Shown in pieces: positions 6,840 through 14,209 of a stretch of DNA of 17,203 bases; positions within the stretch are counted from its first letter, which is position 1, and every line of letters starts with the position of its first letter. The translations under genes were made by a program, and so were the position numbers. The stretch is taken from the NCBI GenBank assembly GCA_023417985.1, contig JAEZDV010000105.1, positions 1 to 17,203 of the forward strand, written 5' to 3'. Under the pieces are notes generated by a model. That model saw only the letters and a list, made by a program, of their open reading frames with translations, was not told where the DNA came from and did not search any database. Source of the DNA: Actinomycetes bacterium. GTDB lineage: Bacteria > Actinomycetota > Actinomycetes > Mycobacteriales > Mycobacteriaceae.

Positions 6840-7993
6840 AACAAATGCCGAGGAACGTTCGCGAATCTCTCGGATGGCTGCCGACGCACTCGTCGAACCC
6901 TCTGCCGTGGAAGGCTTCCCACCTGTCGACCGGATCGATAATGACCAGCCTGAACCTTCGTACGGTGCCGGCGGTGAGACGGACCCGGCGATGTGGGCGA
7001 GGTGCTCGCACGGAAGCGCCGGTCCGGGTCAGCCGGCGCGCGTCGCGGTGCGGGTCGATGGTTGGCCCGGGCAGCAGTTCGCGCTGCTCCTGCGCGATTG
7101 GCTGCGCGCCGACGCGGCAGCAGCGGCGGAGTATGCCGACGTCGAGCGTGCCACCTCGGGTGGCCGCGTCGACCTCATGATGGGTCGCGACAACACCGTG
7201 CCGGTCTACCCGTGGTTCGGTAAGGGACATCCGGCAAGGGATCCCGCTGGCCATCGAGAACTACCACCTGCTCCGGCGCCTGTGGCGCGAGGAGGTCGTC
7301 GACTGGGAGGGCAAGTTCCGGACCCCGCTGCGTGGTTACAGTTCCACGCCCGTGCCTCTCGACGACACTCCGCCGTTCGTGTGGCACGGGTCGATCCGCT
7401 CGCCGGAGATCGCCGAACAGGCTACGTTCTACGGCGACGGGTTCTTCCACAACAACATCTTCTGGAACAAGGAACACACCCAGCAGATGGTCACGCTGTA
7501 CCGGAATCGCTTCGAGCAGTACGGACACGGCGCCGTCGAGCAGGCCATCGTCGGACTCGGCGGCCAGGTGTTCATGGCGAGCACCGAGGCGGAGGCCAAA
7601 CGGGTGTTCCGTCCGTACTTCGACAACGCGCCCGTCTACGGCCACGGTCCGTCCCTCGAGGAATTCTCGACCACGACACCGCTTACCGTGGGTACGCCCG
7701 AACAGGTCGTCGAACGGACCCTCGGCTTCGCCGACTACGCGGGCGATTACCAGCGCCAGCTCTTTCTCGTGGATCACGCCGGTCTGCCCCTCGCCATCGT
7801 GCTCGAGCAGATCGAGATCCTCGGTCGTGAGGTCGTGCCCACCCTTCGCGCCGAGTTCGAACGCCGGCGCCCCGCGCACGTGCCCTCCGATCCGCCGACC
7901 CACGCGTCGCTCGTGGCTGAAGGCCCCGGGTCGCCGCACCGGCTCGTCGTCCCGGCCAGGACCGACGGGCTGACCGCCGGAGTCCGGAAATGA
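6840..7993 (+). pseudogene. Eroded and frameshifted luciferase-like flavin monooxygenase
   Basis: The downstream part is clearly a luciferase-like flavin-dependent oxidoreductase of the actinobacterial type. GGRVDLMMGRDNT and VPVYPWFGK (about 7155-7223) are in one frame. IRQGIPLAIENYHLLRRLW, WEGKFRTPLRG, FVWHGSIRSPEIAEQA, GDGFFHNNIFW, and the tail to 7993 are in another. The switch needs one extra G in AAGGGACATC near 7222-7225. Upstream of 7147 the expected N-terminal barrel strands are barely traceable: EERSRISRMAADA and a degraded remnant of the usual GEHHNPPFV site. An intact relative would be about 370 aa. The intact 213-codon tail from GTG 7352 lacks the N-terminal flavin-binding half and should be non-functional. 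The 3' end stops 6 bp from the convergent DUF402 gene. Confidence 0.8.
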
Positions 7994-7999
7994 GCCGAC

Positions 8000-8509
8000 T
8001 CACCGCCAAGTGATCGGTAATCCGACCGACGCCAGCCACGCGTCGACGTCGTGACCGTGGGCGGCGATGCCGTCGACCGCTTCGAACGCGCGGAGCACGG
8101 CAGACTCGGCATCGTCGGTGTCGATCAGGCCCGCGGCGACGGCGGCGAACAGTTCGTCGATATCTTCGATCGCGGTGCCGCGGCCGGTGCGGACGAGCAG
8201 ATCGATGTAATGGTCGTAGGAATGCCACACCTCGCCCTCTCGCCAGTACTCACCGATATCGACGTACCGGTCGAGGTCGCGTTCGTGTCCGGGGCGGTAG
8301 TGGAAGATCGTCACGCGCAGGTGGCGGGAGGGCAGAAGCCACGACTCGACGTACCCGAACTCGTGATGGTCGGCCGGGCGCGCCATATACAGGCCCCAGG
8401 GCTCGACGCGATACACCTCCACCGGTCGCACGTTGCCCTTCGGATCGGTGTTCGTCCGTGCGGGAACGTCGAAACGTTCCACTTTGATGGGATGAAGGTG
8501 CGACGGCAT
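8000..8509 (-). CDS. DUF402 domain protein
   Basis: This 169-aa protein has the DUF402 (FomD/nucleoside-phosphatase-like) layout: a WGLYM strand, RHLRVTIFHYRPG, then DRYVDIGEYW (D84) and DHYIDLLV (D103), acidic positions that in the family bind metal. Known family members hydrolyse nucleoside diphosphates or nucleotide-linked intermediates; this one's substrate is not known. The gene diverges from uvrB, as does mycobacterial Rv1632c from Rv1633. The ATG at 8509 is chosen because TACCGT sits exactly 6 bases upstream, so the transcript would start at the A of the start codon (leaderless). An upstream in-frame extension is open but would run into the uvrB promoter region. Confidence 0.8.
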   Translation of the reverse strand: MPSHLHPIKVERFDVPARTNTDPKGNVRPVEVYRVEPWGLYMARPADHHEFGYVESWLLPSRHLRVTIFHYRPGHERDLDRYVDIGEYWREGEVWHSYDHYIDLLVRTGRGTAIEDIDELFAAVAAGLIDTDDAESAVLRAFEAVDGIAAHGHDVDAWLASVGLPITWR

Positions 8510-8515
8510 GTTCGC

Positions 8516-8521
8516 ACGGTA
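8516..8521 (-). promoter_or_regulatory. -10 element of a leaderless promoter for the DUF402 gene
   Basis: Read on the minus strand, TACCGT is followed by 6 bases and then the ATG. This TAnnnT-6-ATG arrangement mirrors that of uvrB on the other strand. No -35 resembling TTGACA is visible, as is usual for actinobacterial promoters of this type. Confidence 0.45.
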
Positions 8522-8585
8522 CCGCCCCAGCGGTAACGCACGCTGCGCGTCGGCAGGGGAGGGGTGGGCTCGTCGGTCGCCGCAC

Positions 8586-8608
8586 GTGTCGGTGGGAGCA
8601 CTTACCCT
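8586..8608 (+). promoter_or_regulatory. DNA-damage (RecA-independent, PafBC-type) promoter of uvrB
   Basis: TGTCGGTG (8587-8594), then exactly 8 bases, then TACCCT (8603-8608), matches the mycobacterial RecA-NDp consensus tTGTCRgtg-N8-TAnnnT, as I recall it, at every core position (only the first weak T is a G). The ATG begins 7 bases after the -10, so the mRNA would be leaderless. UvrB is a known target of this regulon in mycobacteria. No LexA box was seen here. Confidence 0.7.
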
Positions 8609-8614
8609 GGAATC

Positions 8615-10774
8615 ATGGCGTTCGCTAGTGAGCATCCTGTAGTCGCCCATTCCGAGTTCCGTCCGGTGGGCGAGATCGAACGCACCGACGGCCGCTTCGA
8701 GGTCGTCAGCGAATACGAACCCGCGGGCGACCAGCCCGCCGCCATCGACGAACTCGAGCGCAGGCTGAAGGCAGGGGAGAAGGACGTCGTACTGCTCGGC
8801 GCGACCGGCACCGGTAAGTCCGCGACCACCGCCTGGCTCATCGAGCGACTCCAACGCCCCACCTTGGTGATGGCCCCCAACAAGACCCTCGCGGCGCAGC
8901 TCGCCAACGAGTTGCGGGAAATGCTGCCCAACAACGCGGTCGAGTACTTCGTGTCGTACTACGACTACTACCAGCCCGAGGCGTACATCGCGCAGACGGA
9001 CACCTACATCGAGAAGGATTCGTCGATCAACGACGACGTCGAACGGTTGCGGCACTCCGCGAGTTCGTCGCTGCTCTCACGCCGCGACGTCGTGGTGGTC
9101 GCGTCGGTGTCGTGCATCTACGGCCTCGGTACTCCGCAGTCCTATCTCGACCGGTCGATCCAGCTCGAGGTCGGGCTCGAGGTTCCGCGCGACGCTCTGC
9201 TCCGGCTGCTCGTGGACGTGCAGTACAACCGCAACGACCTCGCCTTCACCCGCGGCTCGTTCCGCGTCAAGGGCGACACCGTCGACATCATTCCGGCCTA
9301 CGAGGAACTCGCGGTACGCATCGAGTTCTTCGGCGACGAGATCGAGGCGCTCTACTACCTGCATCCGCTCACCGGAGATGTCGTCCGCAAGGTCGATTCC
9401 CTGCGGATCTTCCCCGCGACCCACTATGTCGCGGGGCCAGAGCGGATGGAACGCGCGGTCAAGGACATCGAGGCCGAACTCGAGGAACGTCTCGCCGACC
9501 TCGAGAACCGCGGGAAGCTCCTCGAGGCGCAGCGACTGCGGATGCGCACGCAGTACGACCTCGAGATGATCCGGCAGGTCGGCTTCTGCTCCGGCATCGA
9601 GAACTACTCCCGGCACATCGACGGCCGCCCCGCCGGTTCCGCACCGGCCACCCTGATCGACTACTTTCCGGAAGACTTCCTCCTCGTCATCGACGAGTCG
9701 CACGTGACGGTGCCTCAGATCGGCGCCATGTACGAGGGCGACATGTCGCGCAAGCGCAATCTCGTCGAGTTCGGTTTCCGGTTGCCGTCCGCAGTCGACA
9801 ACCGGCCGCTCACCTGGGAGGAGTTCGCCTCCCGGATCGGGCAGACCGTGTACCTGTCGGCGACGCCCGGCCCGTACGAACTCGGGCGGACCGGAGGCGA
9901 GTTCGTCGAGCAGGTCATCCGCCCGACCGGCCTGGTCGACCCGAAGGTCGTCGTCAAGCCCACCAAGGGTCAGATCGACGACCTGATCCACGAGATCCGG
10001 GAACGCGCCGATCGCGACGAGCGCGTCCTCGTCACGACGCTCACCAAGAAGATGGCCGAGGACCTCACCGACTACCTGCTCGAACTGGGCATCCGGGTGC
10101 GGTACCTGCACTCCGACATCGACACGCTGCGCCGCGTGGAGCTGCTTCGGCAGCTGCGGTTGGGGGAGTACGACGTTCTCGTGGGCATCAACCTGCTCCG
10201 TGAGGGCCTCGACCTTCCCGAGGTGTCGCTCGTCGCGATCCTCGACGCCGACAAGGAGGGCTTCCTCCGCTCGAGCACGTCGCTGATCCAGACCATCGGC
10301 CGCGCGGCGCGCAACGTCTCCGGCGAGGTGCACATGTACGCGGACAAGATCACCGACTCGATGGCCCGCGCCATCGACGAGACGGACCGCCGCCGCGAAA
10401 AGCAGATCGCCTACAACAAGGAGCACGGCCTCGATCCGCAACCTCTTCGCAAGAAGATCGCCAACATCATGGACCAGGTGTATCAGGAGGCAGAGGACAC
10501 CGAGGCCATCGAGGTGGGCGGATCCGGCCGTAATGCGTCGCGGGGGCGTCGCGCCCAGGGCGAGTCGGGACGCGCGGCGAGTTCCGGTGTCGTCGAAGGA
10601 CGCGACACCACGACGATGCCCCGCGCCGAACTGGCCGATCTCGTGCAGCAACTCACCGACCAGATGATGCAGGCCGCACGCGACCTGCAGTTCGAGCTGG
10701 CGGGCCGGCTGCGCGACGAGATTGCCGATCTCAAGAAGGAATTGCGCGGAATGGACGCGGCCGGTCTCCAGTAG
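8615..10774 (+). CDS. uvrB: UvrABC excinuclease subunit B
   Basis: UvrB (719 aa) is the damage-verifying helicase-like subunit of nucleotide excision repair; UvrA loads it on lesions, and it then recruits UvrC for incision. Visible are Walker A GATGTGKS (62-69), the beta-hairpin region with YFVSYYDYYQPEAYI (111-125) that clamps DNA, the DESH box (VIDESHVTVPQIG), the helicase motifs QTVYLSATPG and QTIGRAARN, and a C-terminal UVR domain (LQFELAGRLRDEIADLKKEL) that binds UvrC. The sequence follows mycobacterial UvrB almost residue for residue, beginning MAFASEHPVVAHSE. Length is slightly above the roughly 700 aa of M. tuberculosis UvrB. The start at 8615 is backed by that N-terminus and by a leaderless promoter. 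Confidence 0.98.
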   Translation: MAFASEHPVVAHSEFRPVGEIERTDGRFEVVSEYEPAGDQPAAIDELERRLKAGEKDVVLLGATGTGKSATTAWLIERLQRPTLVMAPNKTLAAQLANELREMLPNNAVEYFVSYYDYYQPEAYIAQTDTYIEKDSSINDDVERLRHSASSSLLSRRDVVVVASVSCIYGLGTPQSYLDRSIQLEVGLEVPRDALLRLLVDVQYNRNDLAFTRGSFRVKGDTVDIIPAYEELAVRIEFFGDEIEALYYLHPLTGDVVRKVDSLRIFPATHYVAGPERMERAVKDIEAELEERLADLENRGKLLEAQRLRMRTQYDLEMIRQVGFCSGIENYSRHIDGRPAGSAPATLIDYFPEDFLLVIDESHVTVPQIGAMYEGDMSRKRNLVEFGFRLPSAVDNRPLTWEEFASRIGQTVYLSATPGPYELGRTGGEFVEQVIRPTGLVDPKVVVKPTKGQIDDLIHEIRERADRDERVLVTTLTKKMAEDLTDYLLELGIRVRYLHSDIDTLRRVELLRQLRLGEYDVLVGINLLREGLDLPEVSLVAILDADKEGFLRSSTSLIQTIGRAARNVSGEVHMYADKITDSMARAIDETDRRREKQIAYNKEHGLDPQPLRKKIANIMDQVYQEAEDTEAIEVGGSGRNASRGRRAQGESGRAASSGVVEGRDTTTMPRAELADLVQQLTDQMMQAARDLQFELAGRLRDEIADLKKELRGMDAAGLQ

Positions 10775-10791
10775 TTCTCCGCTCCGACAGG

Positions 10792-10820
10792 GGCAGGCCT
10801 TCGACCCGAAGGCCCTTGCC
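10792..10820 (+). terminator. Terminator hairpin of uvrB
   Basis: GGCCTTCG (10796-10803) and CGAAGGCC (10807-10814) form a perfect 8-bp stem with a 3-base loop. GGCA (10792-10795) can extend it with TGCC (10817-10820) across a 2-base bulge. It begins 17 bases after the uvrB stop codon. No T-run follows, but the stem is very strong. Confidence 0.65.
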
Positions 10821-11437
10821 GACGGATCCGTCTGCAGAAGACATGGCCGGGCATCGGACAAGTGCCGGGGCGGTGTGTGAAGCTTGCCGACGCAATCGGC
10901 GCTTCACCCAACATTTCGCTCAACCTCGCGAACGGCATTGTCGACGGCTCGACACCGATCGGATCAACAAGTTCGTGGCATCGGTGTCGAACGAGATGTA
11001 ACCGATCCCGTCGATCACACCCGATGCGGGGATCTCACGCAGTTCGATGATGATCAGCCGCGCCGACCGCATGAGCCGGCAGTGATCTATTCGGTGACCG
11101 GAGCGAACACCCGAGAACCGGCGGACAACCTCGATGTCGTTCGAGACTCTTCACCGTTCGGCGCTGCGTACACGCGCCGCTGCGCCGCAGGCGCGGCGCA
11201 TTTTCTTCAGTATCCCGCGATCAGCGGTCGTGTGAGAGACAGTGGCACCACGGGCGGACATCGCACATGCCTTCTCCAGACGCGAGGACCGCGCCTGCCG
11301 GCGCCTTCGGCAGTGGTCGCTTCTCGGTCGCCGGCGCGTGTCACGTCGGCCTACACGGGGGCAAGGGTCGAGCACACTGGATTGCGCGGAGCAAGTCGAA
11401 GGCGAGGCGAGACACGGTGAGGATCGAGTCCGAGCGG
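10821..11437. other. Long gene-poor region between uvrB and the permease
   Basis: About 620 bases have no gene I can support. Several open frames cross it on both strands but show no family motif or ribosome site. On the minus strand around 10830-10960 the reading STMPFARLSEMLG followed by APIASASFTHRPGTCP looks unusually protein-like. It could be a relic of a lost gene, but I recognise no family. A GC-rich hairpin followed by a T-rich tract lies at 11174-11208. Confidence 0.4.
11174..11208 (+). terminator. GC-rich hairpin followed by a T-rich tract upstream of the permease
   Basis: GCGCCGC (11174-11180) pairs with GCGGCGC (11193-11199), and the loop itself contains the short palindrome CTGCGCCGCAG (11180-11190). 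ATTTTCTTC follows at once. This is the most classical rho-independent terminator shape in the window. It sits about 230 bases before the permease start, so it could either end transcription from upstream or act as an attenuator in the permease leader. Confidence 0.4.
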
Positions 11438-13381
11438 ATGCCGGGGGTCTCGGCGATGCGCCGAGTCCGAGGATGGCTGCTCGAGGACATCACCGAGGAA
11501 CCGGCCGGCTACCAAGGGCCACACCGGGTGGTTTCGAAGGCTGAACATCGGCACCCGTGGTGGAAAGTACTGTGCCTGACCGGTGTCGACTATTTCTCGA
11601 CGCTGGGTTATCAGCCCGGGATAGCAGCATTGGCGGCAGGCACGCTGGCTCCGGTGGCCACGGTTGTGCTCATCTTGGTGACGCTGTTCGGTGCTCTGCC
11701 TGTGTATCGGCGGGTGGCCCGGGAAAGTCCGCGCGGCGAAGGTTCGATCGCGATGCTCGAGAAGCTGCTCCCGAGGTGGGGTGGAAAGCTCTTCGTCCTG
11801 GTGCTACTCGGATTCGCCGCCACCGATTTCATGATCACCATCACGCTGTCCGCCGCCGACGGCAGCGCCCACCTGATAGAGAATCCGTTCGCACCGTCCT
11901 GGCTTTCCGGGCGCGCTGTGGTGGTCACCTTGGTGCTGTTGGCACTGCTGTCGGGGGTATTCCTGCGTGGAGTCACCGAGGCCATCGGCATCTCCGTTGC
12001 TTTGGTCGCCGTGTACTTGGGGCTGAACGTGATCGTGATCGGGGCCGGGTTCTGGCACGTGTTTTCCGCCCCCTCCCTGGTCACCGACTGGACAGCGGCG
12101 ATCAGCACTGAGCACGCGAATCCGGTCATGATGATCGCGGTGGCGTTGCTCGTATTTCCCAAGCTGGCGCTGGGGCTGTCCGGCTTCGAAACGGGAGTGG
12201 TGGTGATGCCCCAGATCCAAGGCGCGCCCGGCGATACGGACGCCGATCCGGCTGGACGAATTCGTCGCACCCGCAAGCTGTTGACCACCGTCGCTGTGAT
12301 CATGAGTGGTCTTCTGCTCACCTCGAGCCTGGTCACCACGATCTTGATACCCGAGTCGGAATTCGCGGGCGGGGGCCAGGCGAACGGTCGGGCATTGGCG
12401 TTTCTGGCACATCAGTATCTGGGGGAAGTATTCGGCACCGTCTACGATGCGAGCACGATCTTGATTCTGTGGTTCGCGGGCGCGTCGGCGATGGCCGGAC
12501 TGCTCAACCTCGTGCCACGCTATCTGCCCCGCTACGGGATGGCACCGTCCTGGGCGCGGGCGGTGCGGCCGTTGGTGCTCGTCTTCACCGCCGTCGCAGT
12601 GGCCGTAACCCTTTACTTCGACGCGAGCGTCGATGCCCAGGGCGCTGCCTACGCGACGGGTGTGCTGGTGCTGATCACGTCCGCGGCCGTCGCGGTAGCA
12701 CTGTCCGCCCGTAGACATCACCAACATCGACGGTTTCTCGGCTTCGTCGTGATCACCGCGGTGTTTGCCTACACGACCGCCGCGAATATCGTCGAGCGGC
12801 CCGACGGCGTGAAAGTCGCAGCCTTCTTCATCGGTGCGATCCTCATCGTCTCGTTGCTGTCACGAATCTCTCGATCCTACGAATTGCGTGCCACGTCGGT
12901 GGAATTCGACGAGACTGCGCTGGGATTTCTGTCCGAGGCGGCCGCCACGGGCGCAATCGCGGTTGTTGCCCATGACGTCGATCGGTTGACCGTGGACGAA
13001 TACCGCGTCAAGGAAGCTCGGCAGCGTGCCGACAGTCACATCCCCGATTCTCAAGCGATCGTCTTCCTCGAGGTGAGCGTCACCAACTCGTCGGACTTCA
13101 GTACCGACCTTGTCGTGCATGGCCGGCAGTGTGAGAGTTTCCGGATCCTCCGGGTCGACAGCCCTGCAATCCCCAACACGATCGCCGCGGTGTTGCTCCG
13201 AATGCGCGATATCACCGGTGTCATTCCGGATGTCTATTTCGAGTGGACCGAAGGCGGCCCGTTGATGAACCAACTCCGGTTCCTCTTCTTCGGGGAGGGG
13301 CAGGTGGCCTCCGTGACTCGGGAGGTACTTCGCCGCGCGGTTCCCGATCGCGCCGGCCGACCGCGCGTGCACGTCGGCTGA
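11438..13381 (+). CDS. APC-superfamily permease with soluble C-terminal domain
   Basis: This 647-aa membrane protein has about 12 hydrophobic spans between residues 45 and 478. The first span carries GVDYFSTLGYQPGIA (49-63), an unwound-helix-like signature of amino-acid-polyamine-cation transporters. Cytoplasmic RRTRKL and RRHHQHRR clusters fit the inside-positive rule. The last about 168 residues (from SYELRATSVEFDE) are soluble and probably regulatory. The general plan (APC core plus cytosolic tail) is shared with KUP/KimA-type potassium importers as well as amino-acid permeases, so the substrate is open. Start choice is uncertain: ATG 11438 is taken, ATG 11456 (after GGGGGT) and GTG 11417 are alternatives; an open frame runs back to 11267. 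The usp gene follows after 340 bases. Confidence 0.8.
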   Translation: MPGVSAMRRVRGWLLEDITEEPAGYQGPHRVVSKAEHRHPWWKVLCLTGVDYFSTLGYQPGIAALAAGTLAPVATVVLILVTLFGALPVYRRVARESPRGEGSIAMLEKLLPRWGGKLFVLVLLGFAATDFMITITLSAADGSAHLIENPFAPSWLSGRAVVVTLVLLALLSGVFLRGVTEAIGISVALVAVYLGLNVIVIGAGFWHVFSAPSLVTDWTAAISTEHANPVMMIAVALLVFPKLALGLSGFETGVVVMPQIQGAPGDTDADPAGRIRRTRKLLTTVAVIMSGLLLTSSLVTTILIPESEFAGGGQANGRALAFLAHQYLGEVFGTVYDASTILILWFAGASAMAGLLNLVPRYLPRYGMAPSWARAVRPLVLVFTAVAVAVTLYFDASVDAQGAAYATGVLVLITSAAVAVALSARRHHQHRRFLGFVVITAVFAYTTAANIVERPDGVKVAAFFIGAILIVSLLSRISRSYELRATSVEFDETALGFLSEAAATGAIAVVAHDVDRLTVDEYRVKEARQRADSHIPDSQAIVFLEVSVTNSSDFSTDLVVHGRQCESFRILRVDSPAIPNTIAAVLLRMRDITGVIPDVYFEWTEGGPLMNQLRFLFFGEGQVASVTREVLRRAVPDRAGRPRVHVG

Positions 13382-13415
13382 CACTCCGTGTCTGTGACGG
13401 ATCCGCGCCGACTGT

Positions 13416-13453
13416 TGTTGCACAGCGCGGCATGTGTTGCACAGCGCGGCATG
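13416..13453. repeat. Perfect 19-bp tandem duplication upstream of the stress-protein gene
   Basis: TGTTGCACAGCGCGGCATG occurs twice head-to-tail (13416-13434 and 13435-13453) with no mismatch. The second copy runs into the palindrome CGGCATGCCG (13447-13456). It lies between the permease stop (13381) and the usp gene. It could be a pair of regulator binding sites on one face of the DNA (19 bp is just under two turns) or a replication-slippage product. Confidence 0.8.
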
Positions 13454-13640
13454 CCGAACGGCTGCCTGGTAGCTGTATCCGGGCTCGGTGGCAACGACGC
13501 CTGACGGCGTTCGGGTTACCACTTGCAGCAGTGTGACAACGAACGTGTGTCCTTTCCTGCCCGCTGGTGGAGCGCCAGCGAACAGATGTGGGACCCAAAT
13601 GCCCCATGCGCCCCGATGTCCCCGATACTGTCTACCCAGC
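13454..13640. other. Non-coding region upstream of usp, weak promoter only
   Basis: No gene is visible between the tandem repeat and the usp leader. TACTGT (13626-13631) could serve as a -10 box giving a transcript start near 13638, but no matching -35 is found. Just before it the motif ATGnCCCC-like recurs (ATGCCCC, ATGCGCCCC, ATGTCCCC; 13599-13620). A GGGAC with a later GCCCC at 13590-13605 superficially recalls a dormancy-regulator box but has the wrong spacing. Confidence 0.3.
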
Positions 13641-13647
13641 GCCGCGC

Positions 13648-13718
13648 GAGGAGGCACGAACTTCCTCCACCGGCGCCATCGGCGGTATGCGCCGGTGACC
13701 GGATACTCGATGGAGGAA
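13648..13718 (+). promoter_or_regulatory. Structured leader of usp: possible ribosome-site sequestering switch
   Basis: The usp ribosome site TGGAGGAA (13711-13718) is perfectly complementary to TTCCTCCA (13662-13669). The two are brought together by a perfect 9-bp hairpin between them, CACCGGCGC (13668-13676) with GCGCCGGTG (13689-13697). Further upstream GAGGAGG (13648-13654) mimics the ribosome site and can pair GGAGG with the same CCTCC (13664-13668), which would free the real site. This is the layout of a two-state translational switch. The pairing is seen in the sequence; the regulatory role is inferred. Confidence 0.4.
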
Positions 13719-13721
13719 CGA

Positions 13722-14174
13722 ATGAGCGCCTACCGGACCATTGTCGTCGGGACGGACGGTTCGGAATCGTCGTACAAGGCCGTGGAGAAGGCAGCCGCTC
13801 TGGCGGGAGACGCCGGCGCGAAACTGGTGATCGCCTGCGCGTATTACCCCGCCGATCCCAAGGACACGGCGCAGGCCGTGGACGTGCTGCGCGACGAGGC
13901 CTACCAGGTCACCGGCTCTGCGCCGACCTACGACATCCTCCGCACGGCACGGGAGAAGGCCACCGTGGCCGGGGCGAAGAACATCGTCGAGCGGCCCATC
14001 GTAGGCTCGCCCGTCGAGTCGCTCCTTGCCCTCGTCGCCGAGGTCGAGGCCGACCTCATCGTGATCGGTAACCGCGGGCTCAACACCCTCACCGGCCGGC
14101 TCCTGGGATCGGTCCCGTCGGACGTGGCCCGCAAAGCGATCTCCGACGTGCTGGTCGTGCACACCGTCCGCTGA
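13722..14174 (+). CDS. Universal stress protein, Rv1636-like, nucleotide-binding
   Basis: This 150-aa single-domain universal stress protein begins MSAYRTIVVGTDGSESS, almost the same as mycobacterial Rv1636 (TB15.3). It shares internal stretches such as GAKNIVERPIVGSPV. The nucleotide-binding motif G-x2-G-x9-G-S is intact (G116, G119, G129, S130). Rv1636 and its M. smegmatis relative bind cAMP as well as ATP, so this protein probably does too. It is cytosolic. The ATG at 13722 is fixed by GGAGG 5 bases upstream and by homology; the in-frame extension back to 13488 is rejected. Its leader appears able to hide the ribosome site. The gene converges on the DUF732-like lipoprotein gene. Confidence 0.93.
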   Translation: MSAYRTIVVGTDGSESSYKAVEKAAALAGDAGAKLVIACAYYPADPKDTAQAVDVLRDEAYQVTGSAPTYDILRTAREKATVAGAKNIVERPIVGSPVESLLALVAEVEADLIVIGNRGLNTLTGRLLGSVPSDVARKAISDVLVVHTVR

Positions 14175-14206
14175 CGCCGACCGGGATGCCCCTCGGGTGA
14201 CCGGCG
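14175..14206. terminator. Possible bidirectional terminator between convergent genes
   Basis: CGCCG (14175-14179) pairs with CGGCG (14202-14206). Smaller inner pairings (CCG with CGG around GGATGCCCCT) are possible. The 35-bp gap between the two convergent stop codons is just long enough for this hairpin. Pairing is modest and there is no T-run. Confidence 0.3.
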
Positions 14207-14209
14207 GGG

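Noticed and set aside
8462..8478. LexA-like half palindrome (TCGAAACGTTCC) near uvrB
   Set aside because: It lacks the TCGAAC-N4-GTTCGA form and lies inside the DUF402 coding sequence.
9077..10861. Minus-strand open frame (594 codons) opposite uvrB
   Set aside because: It is antisense to uvrB, whose sequence is unmistakable.
10884..11420. Plus-strand open frame of 178 codons between uvrB and the permease
   Set aside because: It has no ribosome site or family motif, has mixed composition, and overlaps the permease start region.
11200..11437. Cyclic-di-AMP or other known riboswitch before the permease
   Set aside because: I looked because such switches precede potassium transporters, but the expected conserved segments are not visible.
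13586..13610. Dormancy-regulator (DosR-like) box before usp
   Set aside because: GGGAC and GCCCC are 6 bases apart, whereas the box needs 4, and the symmetry is poor.
13488..13721. N-terminal extension of the universal stress protein
   Set aside because: Homologues begin at MSAYRT, and a strong ribosome site precedes ATG 13722.
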